Source: Chitinophaga rhizophila (GTDB lineage Bacteria; Bacteroidota; Bacteroidia; Chitinophagales; Chitinophagaceae). Taken from it: a stretch of 64,000 nt of DNA. The translations under genes and the position numbers were made by a program. The notes below the pieces were generated by a model. The model had not been told where the DNA came from, did not search any database, and saw only the letters and a program-made list of their open reading frames with translations. The DNA lies in the NCBI RefSeq assembly GCF_019492185.1, contig NZ_JAICCF010000003.1:744001-808000 (forward strand). The letters run 5' to 3'. This document shows, piece after piece, positions 24,237 through 33,170 of the stretch (position 1 is the stretch's first letter; every line of letters begins with the position of its first letter).

Positions 24237-25685
24237 CTATACACCCAAACTCCAACCCTGACGATAAGTTCTTTTAACGAACTGGTTAGCGTCATCGAAG
24301 TTGGTGATTTTCATCTGTTTACTATCCCAAAGCAGTTTGATATAACGGCCAGGGAAGGAAGTTTTACCGCCACTTTCTTTTTTAATGTCAAAGCTTCTGA
24401 TAGCAAGGTTGGCCATCAGCAGTGTTTCTGTCAGCGGACCGGCAATAGAGAAAGGAGAGCTGATTGCCTTATCTTTTGGACTATTGAAACCAGCAATAGC
24501 GGCATTCACCCACTGTACATAGTGTCCTTCCGGAACACGGGCAATAGTCTGCGGAGTATTAGTAGTCTTCGTCTTGCTGGTTGGCAGTAGCTGAGGATCT
24601 CTACCATAGGTGCCGCACATCATTTTACCTTTATCACCGATCAGGATAGCGCCGTTACCACCGTCGCCCATTACTTCATTAGGTCCCAGTTCTTCAGGGC
24701 GTTCGGGCTGGATACCGCCGTCCATCCAGTGGAGCGTGATCTCTTTACCATTTTTACCATCAAACTTGAGGATAACGTGAGAAGATGGAGGACAGCTTTC
24801 GGGGAAGTAACCACGTTTAAATTCATCCACATATACACTACCTACGCTGCATTCTACTGACTTAGGATAGCCGAGTCCCAGAATACGGAATGGAGGTTCA
24901 ATGATATGGCATCCCATGTCACCAAGGGCACCGGTACCATAATCCCACCAGCCGCGCCAGTTGAAAGGTACCAGTTTATCAATATAATCTTTGTAGGGAG
25001 CAGTACCCAACCAAAGATCCCAGTCCAGTTCTTTAGGCACATCTGCCTTCATATTGGACCATGGAATACCTTGAGGCCACACCGGACGGTCAGTCCAGCA
25101 GTAAACGGTATGTACATCACCTACCAGGCCGGCGTTGTACCATTCCATCATCTGGCGTACGCCATCTCCGGAAGCGCCCTGGTTACCCATCTGGGTAACT
25201 ACTTTATATTTCTGAGCAGCGGCCGTCAATGCACGTGCTTCAAAAATATCGTGTGTGAGCGGCTTTTGTACATACACGTGTTTTCCTAACTGCATAGCCG
25301 CCATGGCTGCTACTGCGTGCTGGTGGTCTGGTGTGGATACAGTAACTGCATCAATGTGTTTGTGTTCTTTGTCGAGCATTTCCCTGAAGTCCTTATAGAA
25401 CTTAGCCTTGGGGAAACGAGCCACAGAAGCAGCAGCTCTGCGGGTATCAACATCGCAGAGGTATGTAATATCAGCCGGACCTTTTGCGATTTCAGAAAGA
25501 TCGCTTTCACCCTTTCCACCTACACCGATACCTGCTATACGCAAACGATCGCTGGGTGCAATAAAACCTTTACCTCCTAATACGTGACGTGGAACGATCA
25601 TAAAGCCGGCGGCAGCAAGCGCCCCGTTCTTTAAAAATGATCTACGGGATTCATGACTTCCCTTGTTGTTTTTTTCCTGGACCAT
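24237..25685 (-). CDS. Tat-exported Gfo/Idh/MocA family oxidoreductase (second copy)
   Basis: This 482-residue protein has a twin-arginine leader (SRRSFLKNGALAAAGFM), a Rossmann fold (IAGIGVGGKGESDL near residue 50) and the family's QKPLTHD near 143, where EKP is usual. It differs clearly in sequence from the Gfo/Idh protein at 19261. It is the third gene of an operon with a GMC oxidoreductase and its subunit-3 partner, which suggests it acts on the oxidised sugar they produce. ATG at 25685 was preferred; the longer frame adds seven residues before the leader. Confidence 0.87.
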   Translation of the reverse strand: MVQEKNNKGSHESRRSFLKNGALAAAGFMIVPRHVLGGKGFIAPSDRLRIAGIGVGGKGESDLSEIAKGPADITYLCDVDTRRAAASVARFPKAKFYKDFREMLDKEHKHIDAVTVSTPDHQHAVAAMAAMQLGKHVYVQKPLTHDIFEARALTAAAQKYKVVTQMGNQGASGDGVRQMMEWYNAGLVGDVHTVYCWTDRPVWPQGIPWSNMKADVPKELDWDLWLGTAPYKDYIDKLVPFNWRGWWDYGTGALGDMGCHIIEPPFRILGLGYPKSVECSVGSVYVDEFKRGYFPESCPPSSHVILKFDGKNGKEITLHWMDGGIQPERPEELGPNEVMGDGGNGAILIGDKGKMMCGTYGRDPQLLPTSKTKTTNTPQTIARVPEGHYVQWVNAAIAGFNSPKDKAISSPFSIAGPLTETLLMANLAIRSFDIKKESGGKTSFPGRYIKLLWDSKQMKITNFDDANQFVKRTYRQGWSLGV

Positions 25686-25752
25686 ATGTAACAATTTACC
25701 GATCAATATAAAAGAAATTGAATGAAAACGCTTGTAATTAATGATGTGCGGA

Positions 25753-26439
25753 TCAATCCCAGGTCATAATCTTACCCCTGTCTTCCATTTTCACATAGAG
25801 CGGCAGCAGTTTTTCATCATAAGCCAAGTCATACTGTTTCAGTACATCGGCGGGTACGCCATCCCATTCATTAGGTACATTGCCTTTGTATCCCAGGTCT
25901 TTAATACCTGCCTGGGTAGTAAAGAAACCATTGGCAGTCAGATCTCTCATCAGGCTAAAGAATGCAACACCCTGACTCATCTCAGGCTTTGCCTCTTCAG
26001 GATAGGCTATCTGGTCAATGAGTTCGATCTGTTGTTGTGGCGTACAGTCGGTAAAAGCGTTGTTATAGTGTTTCATACAATGAACATCCAGCCATCGTAG
26101 TCCACCGCGTAAGGGCAGTTTAAACTGTGGCTGGTCTTTCGCCATGAACTCTATAAACGCAGGCACTTTAAGTTCGGAAGCACTGCCAGAATGTTCGTCA
26201 GCTGGTATAATGATATCCACCAGTACGGTGATTGTCTTCATCTCGGTAGCTGTGAAGAACGTTTCAGCCATCAGTACCTGATCTCTGGCTTCTTCCGGAG
26301 CAGTACGGCCGTAGCCGGATAGCTTCCCTGTTTTATCCTTTTCTTTTAATGCAGGCTTCTTGTCATCGCAGCCGGTCAGTATGGCCCCTACTGATAAAGA
26401 TCCGATGGTGAGTGCTTTGAGCGATTCCCTTCTGTCCAT
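25753..26439 (-). CDS. gluconate 2-dehydrogenase subunit 3-like protein (Tat/lipoprotein leader)
   Basis: This 228-residue protein belongs to the subunit-3 family that partners GMC dehydrogenases. The N-terminus has a twin-arginine-like leader (DRRESLKALTIGSLSVGAILTGC) with a cysteine at residue 24, so it may be lipid anchored. Family features include LVDIIIPADEHSGSA near residue 90. It lies 22 bases after the GMC gene and is thought to export or support it, since the large subunit has no leader of its own. Confidence 0.85.
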   Translation of the reverse strand: MDRRESLKALTIGSLSVGAILTGCDDKKPALKEKDKTGKLSGYGRTAPEEARDQVLMAETFFTATEMKTITVLVDIIIPADEHSGSASELKVPAFIEFMAKDQPQFKLPLRGGLRWLDVHCMKHYNNAFTDCTPQQQIELIDQIAYPEEAKPEMSQGVAFFSLMRDLTANGFFTTQAGIKDLGYKGNVPNEWDGVPADVLKQYDLAYDEKLLPLYVKMEDRGKIMTWD

Positions 26440-26461
26440 AAAGTATGAATTGAAGTATGAC

Positions 26462-28201
26462 TTAAATGTTTTGTTTTTTCAGTTCTCCCATGATGTACTC
26501 TGATGCGCGTAGAGACAAAGCCAGGATGGTCCAGGTAGGGTTTTTATCTGCCTGAGATACAAACGGGCCACCATCTACGACAAACAGGTTTTTAACATCA
26601 TGTGCCTGGTTGTACTTATTGAGTACCGACTTTTTCGGATCATCGCCCATACGGGTAGTACCTACTTCGTGAATGATCCTGCCGGGAGTTTCCAGGCCGT
26701 AGTTAGTCTCTGCACCCGGTTTAGTTCCCAGGGCAGTACCACCCATTTCATGGATCAGTTGCTCAAAGGTGTCCTGCATGTGTTTAGCCTGTTTTACTTC
26801 ATGGTCACTCCAGGTATAGTTGAAGCGAAGTACCGGAATACCCCATTTATCAACAACTCTTGGATCTATTTCACAATAGTTGTCTTCCCTGGCAATACAT
26901 TCACCGCGACCAGCAAAGCCGACGGTTGCGCCGTACAACCTGCGGTAGTCTTCTTTAAGTGATTTACCATATCCGCCGGAACGGCCCTGTTTACCTTCTT
27001 CGCCAGGAAATCTGCCATTGAGCCGTTCTATACCACTGAGAGATCCGTAGGAGGGCATGCGCATCCCACCACCAAATTCTATATGATAGCCCCGGGCAAA
27101 GTCCAGCTTCTTATTATCCTCCCACCAGGGAATGTACATGTGCATACCACCTACGCCATCTTCATTATACCGTTTACGGGACATCAGATGGGGCAGGAAG
27201 GCGGCACGCGAAGAACCGGTAGAATCGTGCAGATACTTACCTACTACGCCGCTGGAATTAGCCAATCCGTTGGGATATCTTGCTGATTTTGAGTTTAGTA
27301 GCAGCCTTGCTGATTCACATGCACTGGCGGCCAATACAATGACCCGTGCATTGACTACATATTCCTGGAGGTCTGTTTTATCCACATAAGCTACTCCGGT
27401 AGCCTTACCTTCCTTATCCGTCAGTACTTCCCTGGCCATTGCATTATCATATAGATCGACATGACCGCTTTTAACAGCAGGTTTTACCAGTACAGAAGAA
27501 GAGGAGAAATCAGCGTATACCTGGCAGCCACGATTACATTGTCCGCAGAAGAAACAGGCGCTTCTATCCTTGTTAACCGGGCGTGTAAGCATGGACATAC
27601 GCGATGTAATAACCGGGATATTAAGTTTATCTCCGGCTTTTTTAAGCATCAGTTCATGCAGTCTTGGCTTGGGTGGTGGCAGGAAGAAGCCGTCTGGTTC
27701 GTTAGGAAGACCCTCCTTAGTCCCAAATACACCTATCATTTTATCTACACGGTCATAGAAGGGGGCCACATCTTCATAGCTGATAGGCCAGTCATCTCCC
27801 AGGCCGTCGTAACTTTTATGTTTGAAGTCTCTGGGGCCGAAGCGTAAGGAGATACGTCCCCAGTGGTTGGTACGGCCACCTACCATTCTTGAGCGGAACC
27901 AGTCGAATTTGGTACCATCTTTGGCTGTGTAGGGTTCGCCTTCTATTTCCCAGCCACCATAAGCGGCGTCAAAGTCGCCAAAAGGGCGGGTGGTAGAGGC
28001 GCCCCTGCGTGGTGAGGCGTCCGGCCATTTCAATTGTGTAATCTGTTGTGGATCTGCCGGGTCATATTTGGGTCCTGCTTCGAGCAGGGCTATTTTAAGT
28101 CCGGCCTCTGAGAGTATTTTGGCAGCCATACCGCCGCCAGCACCAGAGCCAACAATGCAGATATCATAGACAGGCCCTTTCTGTTTTATCTGAAATGCCA
28201 T
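26462..28201 (-). CDS. GMC family oxidoreductase with cysteine cluster (sugar dehydrogenase large subunit)
   Basis: This 579-residue FAD enzyme begins with the dinucleotide fold CIVGSGAGGGMAAKIL (residue 14 onward) and ends with the GMC active-site region GTTRMGDDP, then VVDGGPFVSQADKNPT. The segment CFFCGQCNRGC near residue 216 resembles the iron-sulfur ligand region of membrane-linked glucose and glucoside 3-dehydrogenases. Together with the subunit-3 protein it should oxidise a sugar and feed electrons to the respiratory chain. The substrate is inferred, not shown. Confidence 0.87.
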   Translation of the reverse strand: MAFQIKQKGPVYDICIVGSGAGGGMAAKILSEAGLKIALLEAGPKYDPADPQQITQLKWPDASPRRGASTTRPFGDFDAAYGGWEIEGEPYTAKDGTKFDWFRSRMVGGRTNHWGRISLRFGPRDFKHKSYDGLGDDWPISYEDVAPFYDRVDKMIGVFGTKEGLPNEPDGFFLPPPKPRLHELMLKKAGDKLNIPVITSRMSMLTRPVNKDRSACFFCGQCNRGCQVYADFSSSSVLVKPAVKSGHVDLYDNAMAREVLTDKEGKATGVAYVDKTDLQEYVVNARVIVLAASACESARLLLNSKSARYPNGLANSSGVVGKYLHDSTGSSRAAFLPHLMSRKRYNEDGVGGMHMYIPWWEDNKKLDFARGYHIEFGGGMRMPSYGSLSGIERLNGRFPGEEGKQGRSGGYGKSLKEDYRRLYGATVGFAGRGECIAREDNYCEIDPRVVDKWGIPVLRFNYTWSDHEVKQAKHMQDTFEQLIHEMGGTALGTKPGAETNYGLETPGRIIHEVGTTRMGDDPKKSVLNKYNQAHDVKNLFVVDGGPFVSQADKNPTWTILALSLRASEYIMGELKKQNI

Positions 28202-28305
28202 AATCGTGGATAATTTATTTGACCTAAAGTGATTTTAAATCTATAAATTATTTTCTAAGGTTAATAGCAAAAAAAGTATAAAAGGAAATTTCTAAAAATA
28301 TAGCA

Positions 28306-29775
28306 ATGGAATATATAATAGGAGTGGACATGGGTACAAGTAGTGCCAAGGTAATTGCGGTAAGACAGGATGGAAAGGTGATGGCAAATTCCCAGCAGGA
28401 ATATTCAATATCCCAACCGGAACCTGGTCATAGTGAGCAGGATCCGGAGGTAATACTAATGGCCGTTAAAAGCGGTATCCGGAGTGTGGCTACTATTATG
28501 AAAGACCCGCCGGCGGCCGTATCATTCAGCACAGCTATGCATAGCATACTGGCTATGGATCAGGAGGGCAAGGCCCTGACTCCGCTGATTATCTGGGCAG
28601 ATAACCGTAGTCAGCCGGTGGTTGACAGATTACGGAATAGTCCACTATCTGCCAGCCTCCACCAGCAGAGTGGGACACCGGTACATGCCATGTCTCCGCT
28701 TTGTAAGATCATCTGGTGGAAGGAACAATCACCGGAAATATATAATAACACTGCCTGTTTTATAGGTATTAAGGAATATGTGTTCTACCACTTTTTCGGC
28801 AGATATATCACTGATCATTCTACCGCCTCAGCGACAGGACTGTTCAATATTCATGACCTGACCTGGAACGGACCATCACTCGAAGCTGCTGGAATTACAG
28901 CAGCGCAATTGCCTGAACTGGTAAGCAGTAACAGTATTATAGAGGGGCTGCTGGAGAGTGTAGCACAGGAACTAGGTATACCGGCAACTACAAAGTTTGT
29001 TGCAGGAGCCAGCGATGGTTGCCTGGCACAGCTGGGTAGCCGGGCACTGGAAAAGGGGCATGCTACTCTAACAATAGGTACGAGTGGCGCAGTACGTATG
29101 ACGATAGATCAGCCGCTGACAGACCCGCAGGGAAGGTTATTTACCTATGTACTTACGCCTGGGTACTTTGTAACCGGAGGAGCTATTAACAATGGTGGTG
29201 TAGTATTACAGTGGTACCTGGACTCATTCCTGCAGTCAGCAACCGAGAAGCCTCTTAATGTAGATGCCGGGTTGCAGCAGGCTTTGAGCACAGCCCCCGG
29301 AGCAGAAGGGCTGTTATGCCTCCCTTATCTGAACGGAGAGCGGGCTCCGGTATGGGACGGGCATGCCAAAGGCGCTTTTATTGGCGTACAGCCACAGCAT
29401 ACCACCTGGCATTTTATGCGGGCCTTGCTGGAAGGGATGGCTTTTGGACTGTTTAGTATCACTGAGGCCCTGGAAGAGACTGCCGGTAAAGTAGACAAGA
29501 TCTTCGTTAGTGGAGGCTTCACCAATTCGGCTGAATGGGTACAATTGATGGCTGATGTGTTTCAGCGACCAATGTATCTCCGTAATGAGAGTGATGCTTC
29601 AGCAATGGGGGCGGTATTATTAGGATTTCAGACATTACAGCTGGAAACAGCGTTCACCATCGGAAGGGAGAAGGTCTTTACACCGCAGACCGAGCATGCG
29701 GAGGTTTATAAGAGGGCATATACTGTACACAGGAAGTTATACAGTGCATTAAAAGACGTGTTTCCGTTGTTCTGA
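28306..29775 (+). CDS. gntK: gluconokinase, FGGY family
   Basis: This 489-residue kinase has the FGGY layout: GVDMGTSSAKVI at the N-terminus, SFSTAMHSILAMD near residue 70, and the nucleotide-binding stretch around TIGTSGAVRM near 252 and FVSGGFTNSAEWVQLM near 400. The combined pattern fits gluconate kinase (ATP-dependent, making 6-phosphogluconate). It is divergent from the GMC dehydrogenase operon. It could take up product of sugar oxidation, but another FGGY substrate such as xylulose cannot be excluded. Confidence 0.78.
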   Translation: MEYIIGVDMGTSSAKVIAVRQDGKVMANSQQEYSISQPEPGHSEQDPEVILMAVKSGIRSVATIMKDPPAAVSFSTAMHSILAMDQEGKALTPLIIWADNRSQPVVDRLRNSPLSASLHQQSGTPVHAMSPLCKIIWWKEQSPEIYNNTACFIGIKEYVFYHFFGRYITDHSTASATGLFNIHDLTWNGPSLEAAGITAAQLPELVSSNSIIEGLLESVAQELGIPATTKFVAGASDGCLAQLGSRALEKGHATLTIGTSGAVRMTIDQPLTDPQGRLFTYVLTPGYFVTGGAINNGGVVLQWYLDSFLQSATEKPLNVDAGLQQALSTAPGAEGLLCLPYLNGERAPVWDGHAKGAFIGVQPQHTTWHFMRALLEGMAFGLFSITEALEETAGKVDKIFVSGGFTNSAEWVQLMADVFQRPMYLRNESDASAMGAVLLGFQTLQLETAFTIGREKVFTPQTEHAEVYKRAYTVHRKLYSALKDVFPLF

Positions 29776-29789
29776 CCAGCACATTAAGC

Positions 29790-29837
29790 TATAAAAAGGG
29801 AGCCCTGATCATTATTGATCAGGGCTCCCTTTTTATA
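29790..29837. terminator. bidirectional terminator between gluconokinase and mutL
   Basis: A 22-base perfect stem (29790-29811 with 29816-29837, loop TTAT) carries A and T tracts at its ends. It serves both convergent genes. Confidence 0.9.
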
Positions 29838-29862
29838 ATTGAATAGGCTTGTTATCAATTGA

Positions 29863-31755
29863 TTATCCGAACATCTTGGCCAGATCGGTCAGTTTGAAGG
29901 AGATGTAAGTATACTTACCTCCCGGAGCTGAATTAGGCATAGCGCAGGCGAACAGTTCGTCAATGATATTCTGCATCTCGCGGGTAGACAACGATTTCCC
30001 TAATGGGATGGCGTTGTTACGCGCCATGGAGCGGATCAGCTGTTCCCTGCGAGGCACTTTTAATTCATGACTATAGTTTTTAAACTGTTCCAGTAGGCCT
30101 TCGATACTAGCCTGTTCGTTGCCGCTTTGGATATCGGCGGGCGTACCACGTACTACGAAGGTACCTTTGCCGAATGGCTCCAGGTCATAGCCTAATATCT
30201 GCAGGTCAGGAAGCATTTCCATAATCAGGGCGGCATCGGCAGGAAGCAGTTGCAGCGTCTGAGGGAATAGGCTTTGCTGGGTAGCCATAGGCGTCTCCTG
30301 CACAGCGCGCTGGTAGCGTTCATAGAGGATGCGTTCATGGGCTGCCTGCTGGTCTATCAGGATAAAGCCGGATTTGATCTGCGAGAGGATATATTGCTGA
30401 TGTACCTGTACCGGCACTTTCTGATCAATAGAAGTATCCTGCCAGCCCTCATCTATCATGGAGGTAGCTGTAGAACGGCTTTCTATTGTTGTAGCCGAGG
30501 TAGTATAGGTCTCCTGGCCTGGACTATCCATTGTATCGGTTTCGGTACCGGAGTAATCAGCATTTGATTTACCGATGTCATACAGATCTTTCCAGTGTTT
30601 GAGGTTGCTGGAGGCATCTATTGCATGGGCCTGATTGGCCTGGGTAAATGTTTTGTAGAGTGAAGTATTGACAGATTGCGCCTGTTGCTGTTCAGTAAAT
30701 GGTTTACTTACAGCGTCGAGGTGCTGGATGCCGGGGTCCAGACCAAAGTCCAGGGTAGGCGTAATGTTGAACTGAGCCAGGGCGTGTTTTACCGCCGATT
30801 GTACGAAGGCGTACATGACTTTCTCATCATCAAACTTAATCTCCTGTTTGGTCGGGTGAACGTTGATATCAACGTGTCCTGGGTCCAGGTCTATGAACAG
30901 TACATACAGTGGGTAGCTATCCGCCGGGATCATTTCCGCGAAAGCGTTCATGATTGCATGGTGGAGGTAGGGGCTCTTGATGAAGCGGTTATTCACAAAA
31001 AAGAACTGGTCTCCTCTGGTTTTTTTAGCCGTTTCCGGTTTACCAACGAATCCATAGACATTCATGTAGTCAGTCGTTTCCTTTACAGAGACGATCCTTG
31101 CGTTATAATGCTGGCCAAGGATGGCTATGATACGTTGTTTGAGAGAGCCTTTTTCCAGGTAGAAAAGCTGCTGTGTATTATTGGTGAGGGTGAACTGTAT
31201 CTGTGGGAATGACATGGCAACGCGGATAAACTCATCCACGATATGTCTCATCTCGGCAGCATTGCTTTTCAGGAAGTTGCGACGGGCAGGCACGTTAAAG
31301 AAAAGATTCTTCATAGCAATGCTGGTACCTTCTGCCGTCTGGCACATCTCCTGTTTTTTGACAGCGCTGTTGTCAATTTCAATATATGTACCTATCTCTG
31401 AACCGCGCAGGCGGGTTTTCAGTTCAACCTGAGAAACGGCGGCAATAGATGCCAGCGCTTCACCCCGGAAGCCCATGGTACGGATAGAGAACAGGTCATC
31501 TATGGTCTGAATTTTAGACGTAGCATGCCTTTCAAAGCACATGCGTGCATCTGTCTCGGTCATGCCTTTCCCATTATCGATCACCTGCACCAGTTCTTTA
31601 CCGGCATCCCGGATAATCAGCTGAATCTCTGTCGCCCCTGCGTCCACAGCGTTTTCCAGCAGTTCTTTAACTGCTGAAGCCGGCCTCTGAATCACTTCTC
31701 CTGCAGCAATCTGATTGGCTATGTTGTCTGGTAATAGATTAATAATATCCGCCAC
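29863..31755 (-). CDS. mutL: DNA mismatch repair protein MutL
   Basis: This 630-residue protein has the GHL ATPase domain with VIQRPASAVKELLENAVDAG at residue 20, DNGKGM near 60 and FRGEALASI near 95. A variable linker (about 345-440) leads to the C-terminal dimer domain. The endonuclease signature DQHA-x2-E-x4-E appears as DQQAAHERILYE (near residue 473), with Gln in place of His. The start is GTG, immediately preceded in frame by TAA. It works with MutS in mismatch repair. Confidence 0.93.
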   Translation of the reverse strand: MADIINLLPDNIANQIAAGEVIQRPASAVKELLENAVDAGATEIQLIIRDAGKELVQVIDNGKGMTETDARMCFERHATSKIQTIDDLFSIRTMGFRGEALASIAAVSQVELKTRLRGSEIGTYIEIDNSAVKKQEMCQTAEGTSIAMKNLFFNVPARRNFLKSNAAEMRHIVDEFIRVAMSFPQIQFTLTNNTQQLFYLEKGSLKQRIIAILGQHYNARIVSVKETTDYMNVYGFVGKPETAKKTRGDQFFFVNNRFIKSPYLHHAIMNAFAEMIPADSYPLYVLFIDLDPGHVDINVHPTKQEIKFDDEKVMYAFVQSAVKHALAQFNITPTLDFGLDPGIQHLDAVSKPFTEQQQAQSVNTSLYKTFTQANQAHAIDASSNLKHWKDLYDIGKSNADYSGTETDTMDSPGQETYTTSATTIESRSTATSMIDEGWQDTSIDQKVPVQVHQQYILSQIKSGFILIDQQAAHERILYERYQRAVQETPMATQQSLFPQTLQLLPADAALIMEMLPDLQILGYDLEPFGKGTFVVRGTPADIQSGNEQASIEGLLEQFKNYSHELKVPRREQLIRSMARNNAIPLGKSLSTREMQNIIDELFACAMPNSAPGGKYTYISFKLTDLAKMFG

Positions 31756-32003
31756 TTATTATGTGCCTTTTGCCGTAAAGTTAGCAAAGTTTAGTCTTTG
31801 ATTGGGGGAGTGGGGGTAAAGAAGTATACATTCCAATGTGTATATGTGAAGTAGTTGATATAGAACTCTTAAAGGAATGTCAATACAGGCGGGCATCTGA
31901 ACCCTATATACCCCCTGTTTGTAACTTTATTCACACTGTGGGAATATAATTTATTCACATTAGGATGTTGTTAATAAGACGTTAATCAGTACTAATTAAA
32001 GGT

Positions 32004-32084
32004 ATGAAGTGGAGGAATCTGATAAATTTGGGCCTTTCCGTATTAGTTAGCAACTGCACCTACTCTCAGGCGCCCAAAAAATAA
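32004..32084 (+). pseudogene. lipoprotein signal peptide cut off from msrB by an in-frame TAA
   Basis: ATG at 32004 opens a 26-codon frame reading as a lipoprotein signal (hydrophobic NLGLSVLVSNC, cysteine at residue 18, then TYSQAPKK) and ending in TAA at 32082. The next codons, GTC then ATG of msrB at 32088, are in the same frame. The simplest reading is an exported MsrB whose CAA-to-TAA change separated leader from enzyme. A genuine short leader peptide is the alternative. Confidence 0.5.
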
Positions 32085-32087
32085 GTC

Positions 32088-32555
32088 ATGGAAGACCAGA
32101 AAAAGAGTGACGTATACTCAAAAACGGATACCAATAAAGTGAACCTTACCAATGAAGAATGGAAAGCGCGCTTATCTCCGGAAGTTTATAACATTGCCCG
32201 TGAAAAAGGAACTGAATGGGCTTTTACAGGTAAATACTGGAACAGCAAGGAAGACGGTACCTACCACTGTGCCGCTTGCGGTAACCCGCTGTTTGTATCA
32301 GACGCTAAGTTTGAAAGCAGTTGCGGCTGGCCCAGCTTCTTTGAACCAATCACAAAAGGCAGTATAATCTACGCCCCCGACAATACACATGGCATGCATC
32401 GTACAGAAGTAATGTGTGGACGTTGTAAAGCCCATCTCGGACATGTCTTTGACGACGGCCCGCCGCCTACAGGACTACGCTACTGTATCAATTCCGTAAT
32501 ACTGGACTTTGACAAAACGCAGGAGGCAGACAACAACTTGGAAGGAAAACAATAG
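32088..32555 (+). CDS. msrB: peptide-methionine (R)-S-oxide reductase MsrB
   Basis: This 155-residue enzyme reduces R-methionine sulfoxide in proteins. It has two zinc-binding cysteine pairs, CAAC near residue 63 and CGRC near 109, and the catalytic cysteine in RYCINS near 131 with the HLGHVFDDGP lead-in. The start used here gives a cytoplasmic enzyme. A lipoprotein leader lies directly upstream in the same frame, broken by one stop codon, so the ancestral form was probably exported. Confidence 0.92.
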   Translation: MEDQKKSDVYSKTDTNKVNLTNEEWKARLSPEVYNIAREKGTEWAFTGKYWNSKEDGTYHCAACGNPLFVSDAKFESSCGWPSFFEPITKGSIIYAPDNTHGMHRTEVMCGRCKAHLGHVFDDGPPPTGLRYCINSVILDFDKTQEADNNLEGKQ

Positions 32556-32563
32556 CTTCTTTA

Positions 32564-32609
32564 ATGCCTGATTGCGGACATGTACCATCTACAGTGCGTA
32601 ATCAGGCAT
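32564..32609. terminator. hairpin between msrB and the YciI gene
   Basis: ATGCCTGATTGCG pairs with CGTAATCAGGCAT (one G-T pair) around a 20-base loop, between convergent genes. There is no strong T tract. Confidence 0.5.
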
Positions 32610-32617
32610 ACATTCTA

Positions 32618-32905
32618 CTATGACAAATAGGATTGCAACTCGTTGACGTAAGACGTTGGCTCGAACTCAATAATCTCATATAATGCCAGCTGGTACTTGT
32701 CCAGCGGATCTTCACTGATAATTTGCTCTACTTCTCTACGGCTTGAAGCTTTACAAATAATCAACCCTCCGGATTTCGGCTTACGGCGCCCTGCCAGTAT
32801 AAATTGCCCGCTTTTATAGAACTTATCCAGAAATGCTCTATGCTGCTCCATATAATGCTCTACGGCAGCTACCGGACGGATGTATTGTAAAAGAATTAAG
32901 AACAT
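32618..32905 (-). CDS. YciI family protein
   Basis: This 95-residue protein has the alpha/beta ferredoxin-like YciI fold: FLILLQYIRPVAAVEHYMEQHRAFLDKF at the start, a GRRKPKSGGLII segment and EDPLDKYQLALYEIIEF near the end. Family members resemble chlorocatechol-domain enzymes; no activity is settled. An exact TACCTTTG promoter element lies 54 bases upstream. It stands alone between msrB and the DUF4836 gene. Confidence 0.82.
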   Translation of the reverse strand: MFLILLQYIRPVAAVEHYMEQHRAFLDKFYKSGQFILAGRRKPKSGGLIICKASSRREVEQIISEDPLDKYQLALYEIIEFEPTSYVNELQSYLS

Positions 32906-32958
32906 AACAGCGCTTCAATAATAGGATTTAAAATCATGATAGAGACCTCTTTATCGTG

Positions 32959-32966
32959 CAAAGGTA
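32959..32966 (-). promoter_or_regulatory. -7 promoter element of the YciI gene
   Basis: On the minus strand TACCTTTG is an exact TAnnTTTG match. Confidence 0.5.
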
Positions 32967-33151
32967 TAAAACTATTGCAGCTTTTATTTTTATAATAATA
33001 ACGTAGAAATGAATGTTTTATCTACATTTTCCCCGTTCCCGCCGTTTGGATGCCCAAATGCTAATATATAAAAAAAATGATTAATTTATAGCAAGCCCCT
33101 ATAACCAAGTAACGAAAAAGAGAGTATTTTAGCGTCCAATTCACTCATTAT

Positions 33152-33159
33152 TAATTTTG
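33152..33159 (+). promoter_or_regulatory. -7 promoter element of the DUF4836 gene
   Basis: TAATTTTG is an exact TAnnTTTG match, 11 bases before the ATG at 33171. Confidence 0.45.
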
Positions 33160-33170
33160 ATCCCCTGATT

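Noticed and set aside
28208..28223. Sigma-54-like TGGATAATTTATTTGA upstream of the gluconokinase gene
   Set aside because: The spacing between the two elements is one base too long and the -12 element lacks GC.
31835..31860. Short inverted repeat ATACA/TGTAT upstream of msrB
   Set aside because: Too short and A/T-rich to distinguish from chance.
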